NCBI RefSeq assembly: GCF_037190085.1
Contig: NZ_JBBCJO010000004.1
Location: forward strand, 62,001-126,000
Reading direction: 5' to 3'
DNA length: 64,000 bases
Origin: Gemmatimonas aurantiaca
GTDB taxonomy: Bacteria; Gemmatimonadota; Gemmatimonadetes; Gemmatimonadales; Gemmatimonadaceae
Shown: positions 1 to 7,423 of the stretch, one piece after another
How the letters are laid out: each line of letters begins with the position of its first letter
How positions within the stretch are numbered: the stretch's first letter is position 1
Notes under the pieces: generated by a model
What the model saw: the letters and a program-made list of their open reading frames with translations, nothing else
What the model was told of the DNA's origin: nothing
Database searches by the model: none
Position numbers and translations under genes: made by a program

Positions 1-77
1 GTCGCCTTATCGCCACCACCGCACGCGCCAAGCATGATCGCCGCGCCGGTCACCACCGCAAAGCCGAGAAACCGCAT
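1..77 (-). CDS. Partial lipoprotein gene (N-terminus only)
   Basis: Read on the minus strand from an ATG at 77, the translation begins MRFLGFAVVTGAAIMLGACGGG and leaves the window in frame. It is a typical lipoprotein signal: a short positive start, a hydrophobic stretch and an LGAC lipobox followed by glycines, so the Cys should be lipidated after cleavage by signal peptidase II. Only 25 codons are visible, so the function of the mature protein cannot be named. The gene diverges from the histidine operon and probably shares the control region at 78-264 with it. Confidence 0.7.
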   Translation of the reverse strand, partial: MRFLGFAVVTGAAIMLGACGGGDKA

Positions 78-149
78 GTCGAGAGGCCTCCAGAGCCTGA
101 TCGAGATAATTCCGTTCTACAGGACCGTTCTAACAGGACGTGTTCCTGT

Positions 150-169
150 GCTCACAGGGCCCTGTGAGC
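150..169. promoter_or_regulatory. 20-bp perfect palindrome in the divergent control region
   Basis: The sequence GCTCACAGGGCCCTGTGAGC is a perfect inverted repeat with no spacer. Just upstream (134-147) a second, weaker inverted repeat has ACAGGA/TCCTGT arms, and a near-duplicate of about 13 bp (CCGTTCTACAGGA, then CCGTTCTAACAGGA) lies at 112-138. The site is between the divergent lipoprotein gene and the his leader, so it could be an operator for a dimeric regulator. No regulator gene is recognisable nearby, so the role is inferred from position and symmetry only. Confidence 0.4.
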
Positions 170-224
170 CTTGTGAAGTTATTCACGAGCCCATCGCGCG
201 CCAAGCCCCCACCCCATCACCATC

Positions 225-253
225 TTGACGTGTCCACATCGGCCCACTAGCCT
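225..253 (+). promoter_or_regulatory. Possible promoter of the his operon
   Basis: TTGACG at 225-230 is a good -35 match. Seventeen bases further, TAGCCT at 248-253 is a weak -10 candidate. Transcription would start near 260, only a few bases before the leader-peptide ATG at 265, which would make the leader nearly leaderless. The -10 is poor, so this is a tentative call. Confidence 0.35.
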
Positions 254-264
254 GCTCCGGATCT

Positions 265-357
265 ATGCCAACGCTTCGCCAGCAGCACCATCACGCGCAT
301 CATGGCCACGGCCCGACGGGTCGGGGGCGGTGGGCGCGTGTCGTGATGGCCGGCTGA
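265..357 (+). CDS. hisL: His operon leader (attenuator) peptide
   Basis: A 30-codon open frame begins at ATG 265 and ends at TGA 355-357. Its peptide starts MPTLRQQHHHAHHGHG: six His codons within ten. It lies between the candidate promoter and a strong intrinsic terminator (388-417), 105 bp before hisG. This is the layout of the classical enterobacterial his attenuator: when charged His-tRNA is scarce the ribosome stalls in the His run and the downstream terminator fails to form. A CCGGC segment at 351-355, at the end of the leader, could pair with GCCGG at 376-380, which is consistent with an alternative antiterminator fold, but that fold has not been computed. The peptide itself is not expected to have a function. 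Confidence 0.88.
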   Translation: MPTLRQQHHHAHHGHGPTGRGRWARVVMAG

Positions 358-387
358 CAAGGCTTCCAGACACCCGCCGGCTCCCCG

Positions 388-417
388 GGCCCGTCCTCCT
401 CAGGACGGGCCTTTTTT
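388..417 (+). terminator. His attenuator terminator
   Basis: A perfect 10-bp stem (GGCCCGTCCT / AGGACGGGCC) with a 4-nt loop is followed by six T residues. It sits 30 bp after the His-rich leader peptide stop and 45 bp before hisG, so it would end transcription of the leader RNA when histidine is plentiful. Confidence 0.9.
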
Positions 418-432
418 GTTGACCATCACCTG

Positions 433-453
433 ATGTTCCAATAACAGGAACAT
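433..453 (+). promoter_or_regulatory. Small hairpin just upstream of hisG
   Basis: ATGTTCC and GGAACAT form a 7-bp perfect stem around a 7-nt loop. The right arm contains the only purine-rich (GGAA) candidate ribosome-binding stretch for hisG, so the fold might limit hisG translation. It might also be chance. Confidence 0.3.
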
Positions 454-462
454 TCCAAAGCC

Positions 463-1341
463 ATGCTGCGCATCGCCTTACCGAACAAGGGCCGTCTCAG
501 CGAAGACACCCGCGAACTCTTCAACGACGCCGGCCTCGAGGTCCGCTCGTCGGGAGAGCGAGCCCTGACCGCATCCCTGGGCGGGGAGTTCGAAGCCATC
601 TTCGTCCGCGCCCAGGACATTCCCGAATTCGTGGCCGATGGCGCGGCCGACGTGGGCGTGACCGGCTGGGACCTGGTCAACGAATCGGGGAGACCGCTGA
701 CGTCCCATCTGGACCTGGGGTTCGGGCGATGCCGGCTGGTGGTCGCGGCGCGGGAGGAATCGGGAGTCCGGACGCTGGCCGATCTGGCCCGGCAGGCGCC
801 ACCGATGCGCGTCGCCACCGTGTTTCCCAACATCACGCGGCGCTTTTTCGAGAACGCCGGTGTTCCCGCCGATATCGTGCCGGTGTCCGGAGCCGCGGAG
901 ATCGCGCCGCACCTCGGCATCGCCGATGTCGTCGTCGATCTCACGTCCACCGGGTCGACACTGCGCGTGAATGGGCTGCGCGAAATCGACACGGTGCTGC
1001 GCTCGAGCGCGCATCTCATCACCGCCGAGGGCGGCCCCCGGCAGGGTGATGCGGCGCGACGCCGGGATCTCGACGATCTCGTCACCGCGCTGGCTTCGGT
1101 GATCCGCGCACGCGGCCAGCGATATCTCATGGCCAATGTTCCGCGCGAAGCACTCGATGCCGTGCGCGGCGTCTTGCCGGGACTCAATGGCCCCACCGTG
1201 ATCGATATCGCCGATCATGGCCGGTATGTCGCCGTGCATGCGGTCGTGAGCGCCGACACGATCTACCGCACGATCTCGCAACTGCGTGCGCTGGGTGGCG
1301 AAGGCATTCTCGTGACCCGCATCGAGCGGCTGGTGCCATGA
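463..1341 (+). CDS. hisG: ATP phosphoribosyltransferase, long form
   Basis: HisG catalyses the first committed step of histidine synthesis, joining ATP and PRPP to give N1-(5-phosphoribosyl)-ATP. The protein is 292 residues, the length of the long, homohexameric form. The N-terminal catalytic part begins LRIALPNKGRLSED and holds a phosphoribosyl-binding segment near residue 170 (DLTSTGSTLR). About 75 C-terminal residues (from GPTVIDIADHG) fit the ACT-like regulatory domain that binds histidine for feedback inhibition. Since that domain is present, no separate HisZ subunit is needed and none is seen here. The gene is the first structural gene after the attenuator and overlaps hisDC by 4 nt (ATGA), which indicates translational coupling. 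Confidence 0.97.
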   Translation: MLRIALPNKGRLSEDTRELFNDAGLEVRSSGERALTASLGGEFEAIFVRAQDIPEFVADGAADVGVTGWDLVNESGRPLTSHLDLGFGRCRLVVAAREESGVRTLADLARQAPPMRVATVFPNITRRFFENAGVPADIVPVSGAAEIAPHLGIADVVVDLTSTGSTLRVNGLREIDTVLRSSAHLITAEGGPRQGDAARRRDLDDLVTALASVIRARGQRYLMANVPREALDAVRGVLPGLNGPTVIDIADHGRYVAVHAVVSADTIYRTISQLRALGGEGILVTRIERLVP

Positions 1342-3923
1342 CGGACCCGATCACATCGGCCTCATCGGCCCCATCCACCGATCCCGGCCCGTCCGATCGC
1401 GGTGTATCCGATCGCGGCGTATCCGATCGCGGTGCGTCGCTGCTGCGGGCACGGGGACGCTGGGAGGCGCTCGATGCAACGACCCGCCGTGCACTCGAGG
1501 ACCGGGCATCCACCGTCGATGCGACGGTGCGCGACCGCACGCGGGCCATCATCGAGGACGTGCGTCGGCGCGGCGATGACGCGCTCCGTGAGATGGCGCG
1601 CGACTACGACCGCGTGTCACTGCACACGCTCGACGTGCCGCGCGCCGAATGGGACGATGCGCTGACACGTCTCGATCCGATGTTGCGTCGCGCGCTCGAA
1701 CGTGCGGCGCGCAACATCGCGGCGGTACACCGTGATTTCCTGCCCGTCACCACACGCAGCACCCCGGAGCCGGGCATCACCGTGGTGCGTCGTCCCGATC
1801 CGCTGGGCCGTGTGGGCCTCTATGCGCCGGGTGGCCGCGCCGCGTATCCGAGTTCGCTGCTCATGGGTGCCATTCCGGCGCGGGTGGCCGGTGTGGGCGA
1901 GATCATCGTCTGCTCTCCACCGGGCCCTGATGGTCGTCCCCCTGACGTCGTACTGGCCGCCGCCGCGCTGGCCAATGTGGACCGGGTGTTTGCGCTTGGT
2001 GGGGCGGGAGCCATCGCCGCCATGGCTCTGGGAACGGCCTCGGTGCCATCCGTCGATCGCATCATGGGACCGGGGAATGCATACGTGGCGGAAGCCAAGC
2101 TGCAGCTCGTGTCATCAGTGGCCATCGACGCGCCGGCCGGGCCGAGCGAGTTGCTCGTACTCGCCGACGACAGCGCAAACACGGAGGCCGATGCGGATGC
2201 CAATGCGGATACCATCGCCCGTGAGATGCTGGCGCAGGCCGAACACGATCCCGATGCGGCCGTGCTGGCCGTGATCGTATCGGAAGAGCGCGTGTCATCG
2301 CTGGCGATGCGTGTGGAAGCGGCGTTGTCCACGCAGCTCGCGAGTGCTCCACGAGCCGACGTGATCCGCGCGGCGCTCGCGGCACGCGGCGGTGTGGTGC
2401 AGGTGTCATCTCTCGAGCAGGGCATCACGTTCGCCAATCGCTGGGCGGCGGAGCATCTGCTGCTCCTGGTGGGAGACGCCGTGCGGGATCGTACGCTGGC
2501 CGCGTTGCGCAATGTGGGGACGGTGTTTGTCGGCGCATCGAGCTCGGTGGCATTCGGCGACTACATGACCGGCGCCAATCATGTGCTGCCCACGGCGGGA
2601 GCCGCGCGCAGCTATTCGGGGCTGTCCACACTCGACTTCGTGCGATGGACCACGTGGCAGGAGGTCACCCCCGCCGCGGCCGCGATGCTGGCGCCCGATG
2701 TGGCCTGCTTTGCCGATGCGGAAGGCCTGCCGGCGCATGCGGCGGCGGCGCGCGCCTGGGTCAATGCCTCGCAGTCGGAATCAGGGCACGCATCAGGGTC
2801 TGCATCGGGATCTGCATCGGGGCCCGGAGTCGATGGCACCGCCCGATCGGGTGACACACACCGGCGTTTCGCCCGCCCCGTGTATGACGACGTGCCGCTG
2901 TACGACCCCAAACGTGCACCGGTGGCGCTCGATCTCACGGACAACACCAACCTCTGGGGCATGCCGCCGGCCGCCGAACGGACGTGGCGGGACATGCCGG
3001 TCACCCAGGTGACGCGGTATCCGTCGCTGTACGCCGCCGAACTCAAGACCGCGCTGGCTTCGTACGTGGGCACCACGCCCGATCGTCTCGTGACCGGATG
3101 TGGCTCGGACGACATTCTCGACAGCGCCATGCGCGCCTTCGGTGAACCGGGAGGTGAACCGGGATCGGTGGTGGCGGGCAGCGAACCGTCGTTCGCGATG
3201 ATTCCGATCTTCGCGCGCATGAATGGGCTGCGCTACGTGGGCGTCACCGAACGGGCCGACGGTCAACCCGATCTCGAAGCGCTCCTGGCGGTCCGCCCGC
3301 GCATTCTCTATCTCTGCTCGCCCAACAACCCCACGGGTGCGCTGCTCTCGCGTGAACTGCTCGAGCGGGCCGTGCGTGAAGTGCCCGGCGTGGTGTTTCT
3401 CGACGAAGCGTACGCGGAATTTGCGGGCGTCTCGGCCGTGGATCTCGCCCAACGCGTGGACAACCTGCTCGTCATCCGGACCATGTCCAAGGCATTCGGG
3501 TTGGCCGGTCTGCGTGTCGGATACGCCATCGGTGCGCCGGCGCTCGTGCGCGACGTGGAGAAATCGCGCGGGCCGTACAAACTGAACGCCATGGCCGAAC
3601 AGGCGGCACTCGCCGCATTGCGTCAGGATCTGCCCTGGGTGGAGGAACACGTGGCACTCGCCGTGACCAATCGGGACCGGTTGGCGCAGGCGCTGTCGGC
3701 ACGGGGATTTTCCCCCTTGCCATCGCATGCCAACTATGTGTGTGTACCGGTCGACCATGCGGTGGCGGTTGGTCAGGCGCTGCGCGCCCGCGGCGTCGCA
3801 GCCCGTCCGTTCGAAGCGCTGCCGCATGTCGGTGATACCCTCCGCATCAGTGTCGGCCCGTGGCCGCTGCTCGAACAGTTCCTGGCCGCGTTCGACGACG
3901 CGGTCCGCGAGGTGAACGGTTGA
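1338..3923 (+). CDS. hisDC: Bifunctional histidinol dehydrogenase / histidinol-phosphate aminotransferase fusion
   Basis: One uninterrupted 861-residue reading frame joins two enzymes. Residues about 1-475 are HisD, the zinc-dependent NAD enzyme that oxidises histidinol twice to histidine. Visible are YAPGG, GPGNAYV, DAPAGPSE, the zinc/catalytic segments QAEHD, AAEHL and GDYMTGANH, and the late AEGLPAH histidine. A Ser/Gly/Ala linker (about 478-497) follows. Residues about 510-861 are HisC, a PLP aminotransferase with SPNNPTG, DEAYAEF and the Schiff-base lysine in TMSKAFGLAG. HisD and HisC are normally separate proteins, so the fusion is uncommon. The coding sequence contains four short tandem repeats (listed separately), two of them in or next to flexible segments. 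The start ATG overlaps hisG and the stop overlaps hisH by 1 nt (TGATG). Confidence 0.95.
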   Translation: MTDPITSASSAPSTDPGPSDRGVSDRGVSDRGASLLRARGRWEALDATTRRALEDRASTVDATVRDRTRAIIEDVRRRGDDALREMARDYDRVSLHTLDVPRAEWDDALTRLDPMLRRALERAARNIAAVHRDFLPVTTRSTPEPGITVVRRPDPLGRVGLYAPGGRAAYPSSLLMGAIPARVAGVGEIIVCSPPGPDGRPPDVVLAAAALANVDRVFALGGAGAIAAMALGTASVPSVDRIMGPGNAYVAEAKLQLVSSVAIDAPAGPSELLVLADDSANTEADADANADTIAREMLAQAEHDPDAAVLAVIVSEERVSSLAMRVEAALSTQLASAPRADVIRAALAARGGVVQVSSLEQGITFANRWAAEHLLLLVGDAVRDRTLAALRNVGTVFVGASSSVAFGDYMTGANHVLPTAGAARSYSGLSTLDFVRWTTWQEVTPAAAAMLAPDVACFADAEGLPAHAAAARAWVNASQSESGHASGSASGSASGPGVDGTARSGDTHRRFARPVYDDVPLYDPKRAPVALDLTDNTNLWGMPPAAERTWRDMPVTQVTRYPSLYAAELKTALASYVGTTPDRLVTGCGSDDILDSAMRAFGEPGGEPGSVVAGSEPSFAMIPIFARMNGLRYVGVTERADGQPDLEALLAVRPRILYLCSPNNPTGALLSRELLERAVREVPGVVFLDEAYAEFAGVSAVDLAQRVDNLLVIRTMSKAFGLAGLRVGYAIGAPALVRDVEKSRGPYKLNAMAEQAALAALRQDLPWVEEHVALAVTNRDRLAQALSARGFSPLPSHANYVCVPVDHAVAVGQALRARGVAARPFEALPHVGDTLRISVGPWPLLEQFLAAFDDAVREVNG
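1392..1436 (+). repeat. 15-bp x 3 tandem repeat at the hisDC N-terminus
   Basis: Three near-identical copies of TCCGATCGCGGTGTA (1392-1406, 1407-1421, 1422-1436) encode the pentapeptide SDRGV/SDRGV/SDRGA in the extra N-terminal segment before the conserved HisD domain. The unit is a multiple of three, so the frame is kept. Confidence 0.9.
2184..2219 (+). repeat. Degenerate 12-bp x 3 tandem repeat inside the hisD part
   Basis: GAGGCCGATGCG, GATGCCAATGCG and GATACCATCGCC follow one another and encode EADA/DANA/DTIA. They form an acidic low-complexity insertion in a HisD surface segment between the PAGPSE and QAEHD motifs. Confidence 0.6.
2790..2825 (+). repeat. 12-bp x 3 tandem repeat encoding the HisD-HisC linker
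   Basis: GCATCAGGGTCT, GCATCGGGATCT and GCATCGGGGCCC are three adjacent copies of one 12-mer, giving the SASG repeats that separate the two catalytic domains. The linker therefore seems to have grown by tandem duplication. Confidence 0.85.
3141..3164 (+). repeat. Perfect 12-bp x 2 tandem duplication in the hisC part
   Basis: GGTGAACCGGGA occurs twice without a mismatch, giving GEPGGEPG in a loop after the SDDILDSAMRAF segment. Perfect identity suggests that the duplication is recent. Confidence 0.9.
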
Positions 3924-4591
3924 TGTCCGCGTCTGCATTCATGTCGTCTTCCATGTCGTCCTCCTCTCCGCTGCGTGTCACGGTCTTCGACTACGGCGCC
4001 GGCAATCTCCATTCCCTCGTCAAAGCGCTGGAAACGCATGGGGCACTGGTGCAGGTCGAAACCGATCCGGAATCGGCCGTGCACGACACCGACGCGCTCG
4101 TGCTGCCGGGCGTCGGAGCATTCGCGCCGGCAGCCGCACGACTCGCCCCCGGTCGGGAGATGATGCGCGAGGCCCTGTTCGATGGACTGCCCACGCTCGG
4201 CATCTGTCTGGGCATGCAACTGCTGTTCGATGGCAGTGACGAAGGTCCCGGACGCGGACTGGGTATCATCCCCGGTCAGGTGCAACGCCTCGCCGCGGTG
4301 CGCGTTCCGCAGATCGGCTGGAACCGTCTCGAGGACAGCACCGATCCGTTGGTGAACGCGGCGCATCTCGACGTGGCCTACTATGCGAACAGTTTCGTGG
4401 GACGCCCCACTGTCGATGGGCAGCGCTACGTGACCGCATGGAGCACGCACGAAGCCGATCGGTTCCCCGCAGTCGTGCGACGCGACCATGTCGTCGGCAC
4501 ACAGTTCCATCCCGAAAAATCCAGCGCGCGGGGTCTCGCCTTCATTCGCGCCTTTCTGTCGTTGGCCTCTTCACTCCGGAGCATGGCATGA
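3923..4591 (+). CDS. hisH: Imidazole glycerol phosphate synthase, glutamine amidotransferase subunit
   Basis: HisH releases ammonia from glutamine and passes it to HisF for the ring-closing step. The conserved protein begins VTVFDYGAGNLHS. The nucleophile Cys is in GICLGMQLLFDGS, and the His/Glu of the triad are in GTQFHPEKS. The ATG at 3923 overlaps the hisDC stop (TGATG). Two further in-frame ATGs at 3941 and 3953 belong to a 12-bp duplication (ATGTCGTCTTCC / ATGTCGTCCTCC), so the true start is ambiguous among the three; the first 18 residues are not conserved. Overlaps hisA by 4 nt. Confidence 0.96.
   Translation: MSASAFMSSSMSSSSPLRVTVFDYGAGNLHSLVKALETHGALVQVETDPESAVHDTDALVLPGVGAFAPAAARLAPGREMMREALFDGLPTLGICLGMQLLFDGSDEGPGRGLGIIPGQVQRLAAVRVPQIGWNRLEDSTDPLVNAAHLDVAYYANSFVGRPTVDGQRYVTAWSTHEADRFPAVVRRDHVVGTQFHPEKSSARGLAFIRAFLSLASSLRSMA
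3941..3964 (+). repeat. 12-bp x 2 tandem duplication carrying a start codon
   Basis: ATGTCGTCTTCC and ATGTCGTCCTCC differ at one base. Each copy begins with an in-frame ATG, so the duplication multiplied the possible initiation codons of hisH and made a Ser-rich N-terminus. Confidence 0.85.
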
Positions 4592-5301
4592 TCGCGATCC
4601 CTGCGGTGGATCTGCGTGGTGGACAGTGTGTGCAGTTGGTGGGCGGTGACTACGGGCAGGAACAGGTGCGTCTCGACGATCCGCTGTCGGTGGCGCGCGA
4701 CTGGATCCGCACCGGTTTCAATCGCCTGCACATCGTCGATCTCGACGCCGCCACGGGCCGGGGCCACAATCACGACGTCATCCGCGATCTGCTGCGCGAG
4801 AGCGCCGTGCCCGTGCAGGTGGGCGGCGGGGTGCGTGACGAATCACGCATCGAACAGTTGATCGACGACGGAGCCGAATGGGTGGTGGTGGGCACACGCG
4901 CGGTGGAAGACGAAGACTGGCGTGAAGAGATGGCCGGGCGTTTTCCCGGTCGCCTCATCGTGGCGGCCGATGTACGGGAACGGCGGGTCGTGACCCACGG
5001 CTGGGCGGAGACATCGCGGCTGGATGTCATCGATTTTGTGGAGTCGCTGCGCACGTTGCCGCTGGCCGGTGTGCTGGTCACGGCGGTGCATCTCGAAGGC
5101 CGCATGCAGGGCACGGATCTGCCGCTCATGGAGGACGTGGTCGAAGCGAGCGTGTGGCCGGTCTTTGCATCGGGCGGCGTGACGAGTCTCGACGACATGC
5201 GGGCACTCGAGCATCGCGGCCTGGGTGGCGCCGTGCTGGGCATGGCGTTGTACACGGGCGTGCTCGATGCACGCCGACTGGCAGAGGAATTCGGCGTATG
5301 A
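4588..5301 (+). CDS. hisA: ProFAR isomerase
   Basis: HisA is the (beta/alpha)8-barrel isomerase that converts ProFAR to PRFAR, the Amadori rearrangement step before HisHF. It begins MIAIPAVDLRGGQCVQL with the catalytic Asp (AVDLRGG). The two phosphate-binding halves are visible as VGGGVRDESR and ASGGVTSLDD, and the second catalytic Asp is in VAADVRE. Length (237 residues) is normal. The ATG at 4588 overlaps the hisH stop (ATGA). A longer upstream reading frame exists but lacks conservation before this ATG. Confidence 0.96.
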   Translation: MIAIPAVDLRGGQCVQLVGGDYGQEQVRLDDPLSVARDWIRTGFNRLHIVDLDAATGRGHNHDVIRDLLRESAVPVQVGGGVRDESRIEQLIDDGAEWVVVGTRAVEDEDWREEMAGRFPGRLIVAADVRERRVVTHGWAETSRLDVIDFVESLRTLPLAGVLVTAVHLEGRMQGTDLPLMEDVVEASVWPVFASGGVTSLDDMRALEHRGLGGAVLGMALYTGVLDARRLAEEFGV

Positions 5302-5837
5302 CCGTCGTGGTGCGGGAATCGAACGAAACGAAGATCCGGTTGAGCATCACCAGGGGAACCGGCCGTGCCACCGTGTCCACGGGGGAGCCGTTTCTCGATC
5401 ACATGCTGGTGGCGTTTGCGCGGTACGCGGGTGTGGATCTCGACGTGCAGGCCACGGGCGATCTGCGTCATCATCTCATCGAGGATGTGGCCATCACGCT
5501 GGGGCAGGCGGTGGCCGCGTTCGCGCCTGCCGGGTGTGCGCGTTACGGTGAACGCACCGTCCCCATGGACGATGCGCTGGTGCAGGTCGTGCTCGATATC
5601 GGGGGACGTCCGTACTATCGCGGTCCGCTGCCGTCGAAGCTGTACGATCATTTCCTGCGATCGTTCGCTGACAATGCAAAAGCCACGGTGCACGTGCGGG
5701 TCCTGCGCGGCACCGATCGTCACCACATCGTGGAAGCGGCCATGAAGGGGCTGGGCCTCGCCCTGCGGGAAGCGCTCGTGGAGACCGGTGCGGTGTTCAG
5801 CACCAAGGGGTCGGTGACACTCGGGATCACGGACTGA
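5298..5837 (+). CDS. hisB: Imidazoleglycerol-phosphate dehydratase
   Basis: HisB removes water from imidazole glycerol phosphate to give imidazole acetol phosphate. At 179 residues it is the single-domain form without a phosphatase half; the phosphatase step is taken by hisN in the same operon. All expected metal ligands are visible: FLDHML, HHLIED (HHxxE), VHV, and DRHHIVEAAMK (second HHxxE). The loop before the first HHxxE is shorter than usual (GDLRHH instead of GDLxxDxHH). The ATG at 5298 overlaps the hisA stop by 4 nt. Confidence 0.95.
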   Translation: MTVVVRESNETKIRLSITRGTGRATVSTGEPFLDHMLVAFARYAGVDLDVQATGDLRHHLIEDVAITLGQAVAAFAPAGCARYGERTVPMDDALVQVVLDIGGRPYYRGPLPSKLYDHFLRSFADNAKATVHVRVLRGTDRHHIVEAAMKGLGLALREALVETGAVFSTKGSVTLGITD

Positions 5838-5840
5838 TCG

Positions 5841-6623
5841 ATGCTCACCAGACGGGTCATCGTGTGTCTCGATGTGCGGGGCGGTCGTGTGGTGAAGGGC
5901 GTGAACTTCGTGGGATTGCGCGACGTCGGCGATCCGGTGGCGCTCTCCGAGCGATACGAACTGGAAGGGGCCGACGAGATCACGTTTCTCGATATCTCGG
6001 CCAGCGCCGAGGAACGGGCCACGCTGCTGGACGTGGCGCGACGCACGGCGGAACGCCTGTTCATTCCGCTCACCATTGGCGGCGGTATCCGCACGGTCGA
6101 CGATGTGGCGCGGGCCCTCCGTGCCGGTGCCGACAAGGTGTCACTCAACTCCATCGCCGTGCAGCATCCGGAGATTCTCACGCTTGCCGCAGAACGGTTT
6201 GGTGCGCAGTGCGTGGTGGCCAGCATCGACGCCAAACGTGATGGGGACGGCGTGTACAAGGTGTGGGTGAAAGGTGGACGGGAAGAAACCAAGCTCGAGG
6301 CGGTGGCCTGGGCGGAGGAGTGCGTGGAACGCGGCGCCGGCGAGATCCTGCTCACCAGCATCGATCGGGATGGCGCGCGCACGGGATACGATCTCGAACT
6401 CACACGCGCCGTGACCAGAGCGGTGAACGTGCCGGTGATCGCCTCCGGCGGCGCGGGTGCACCGGAACATCTCGTGGATGCGGTGACGAAAGCGAATGCC
6501 GATGCGGTGCTGGTGGCCGGCATCCTGCACGACGGACTCACCACGGTGGGCGCATTGAAGGCCGCCATGCGTGATGCGGGCATTGCGGTACGTGAAAGTA
6601 TCGCACGAACGGAGGCGGCATGA
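5841..6623 (+). CDS. hisF: Imidazole glycerol phosphate synthase, cyclase subunit
   Basis: HisF is the barrel subunit that closes the imidazole ring using ammonia from HisH, and releases AICAR to purine synthesis. It starts MLTRRVIVCLDVRGGRVVKG, with catalytic Asp in CLDVRGG and in VASIDAKR. Phosphate-binding loops are TIGGGIRTVDD and ASGGAGAPEH. Length (260 residues) is typical. It begins 3 nt after hisB and ends with an ATGA overlap into hisN. Confidence 0.97.
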   Translation: MLTRRVIVCLDVRGGRVVKGVNFVGLRDVGDPVALSERYELEGADEITFLDISASAEERATLLDVARRTAERLFIPLTIGGGIRTVDDVARALRAGADKVSLNSIAVQHPEILTLAAERFGAQCVVASIDAKRDGDGVYKVWVKGGREETKLEAVAWAEECVERGAGEILLTSIDRDGARTGYDLELTRAVTRAVNVPVIASGGAGAPEHLVDAVTKANADAVLVAGILHDGLTTVGALKAAMRDAGIAVRESIARTEAA

Positions 6624-7423
6624 ACCAGAGCAACCGGATCGTTGCACCGGCATCACTGATGCAGGCGGCCGCCGAAGTGGCGCAACTGGCGGCGAACACC
6701 GCCATGCGCTGGTATCGCGACCGCGTGGACGTGGAAACCAAAGGTGATGGATCGCCGGTGACCATTGCCGACCGCGAAGCGGAGCGCGCCGCGCGGGCCT
6801 GGCTTTCCGCGCGGTTTCCCGACGATGGACTCTTCGGCGAGGAGTTTCCGAACGAACGTGAGGATGCGAAGCGCCGCTGGATTCTCGATCCCATCGACGG
6901 GACCAAGGCCTTCGTGCGCGGTGTGCCGCTGTGGGGCACACTGGTGGCGTGTTGTGAAGGCGATACGGTGCTCGCCGGCGCAGCGTGTTATCCGGCCGTG
7001 CAGGAACTCATCGCCGCGGCGCCCGGTGAGGGGTGCTGGTGGAATGGGACACGTGCGCAGGTCTCGACCGTGGACCGGCTCGATCGTGCCACCGTTCTCA
7101 TCACCGACGAACGATTCCCCGATCGCGCACATCGACGGACCACCTGGCGATCACTGGCCGCGGCCGCGGCCGTCAGCCGCACATGGGGCGACTGTTACGG
7201 TTATATGCTCGTCGCCACCGGTCGGGCCGAGGTCATGGTGGACGACATCATGAACCCCTGGGATTCAGCGGCGGTGTATCCGATCGTCACCGAGGCAGGT
7301 GGGGTGTTCACCGACTGGCGGGGCCGGAACACGGCATTCGGCGGAGATGTCATCGCCACCAATCAAGCACTCGCCGATATCACGCGGGGATTGCTCATCA
7401 CGGACACGGAGCGTGCCTCATGA
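6620..7423 (+). CDS. hisN: Histidinol-phosphate phosphatase, inositol-monophosphatase family
   Basis: The protein belongs to the Mg2+-dependent inositol monophosphatase-like superfamily: GEEF, the metal-binding DPIDGTKAF, GDCYGY and NPWDSAA motifs are all present. Its place inside the his operon, and the absence of a phosphatase domain on HisB, make histidinol phosphate the likely substrate (HisN type). It overlaps hisF by 4 nt and hisIE by 4 nt. The function is inferred from family plus context; a broader sugar-phosphate or inositol-phosphate activity cannot be excluded. Confidence 0.9.
   Translation: MNQSNRIVAPASLMQAAAEVAQLAANTAMRWYRDRVDVETKGDGSPVTIADREAERAARAWLSARFPDDGLFGEEFPNEREDAKRRWILDPIDGTKAFVRGVPLWGTLVACCEGDTVLAGAACYPAVQELIAAAPGEGCWWNGTRAQVSTVDRLDRATVLITDERFPDRAHRRTTWRSLAAAAAVSRTWGDCYGYMLVATGRAEVMVDDIMNPWDSAAVYPIVTEAGGVFTDWRGRNTAFGGDVIATNQALADITRGLLITDTERAS

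Noticed and set aside
265..304. His-rich peptide read as a metal-binding protein
   Set aside because: The position before a terminator and the his operon, and the 30-codon length, fit a leader peptide much better.
3860..3922. Upstream extension of hisH
   Set aside because: It lies in the hisDC coding sequence and is not conserved; the ATG at 3923 (or 3941/3953) is consistent with coupling.
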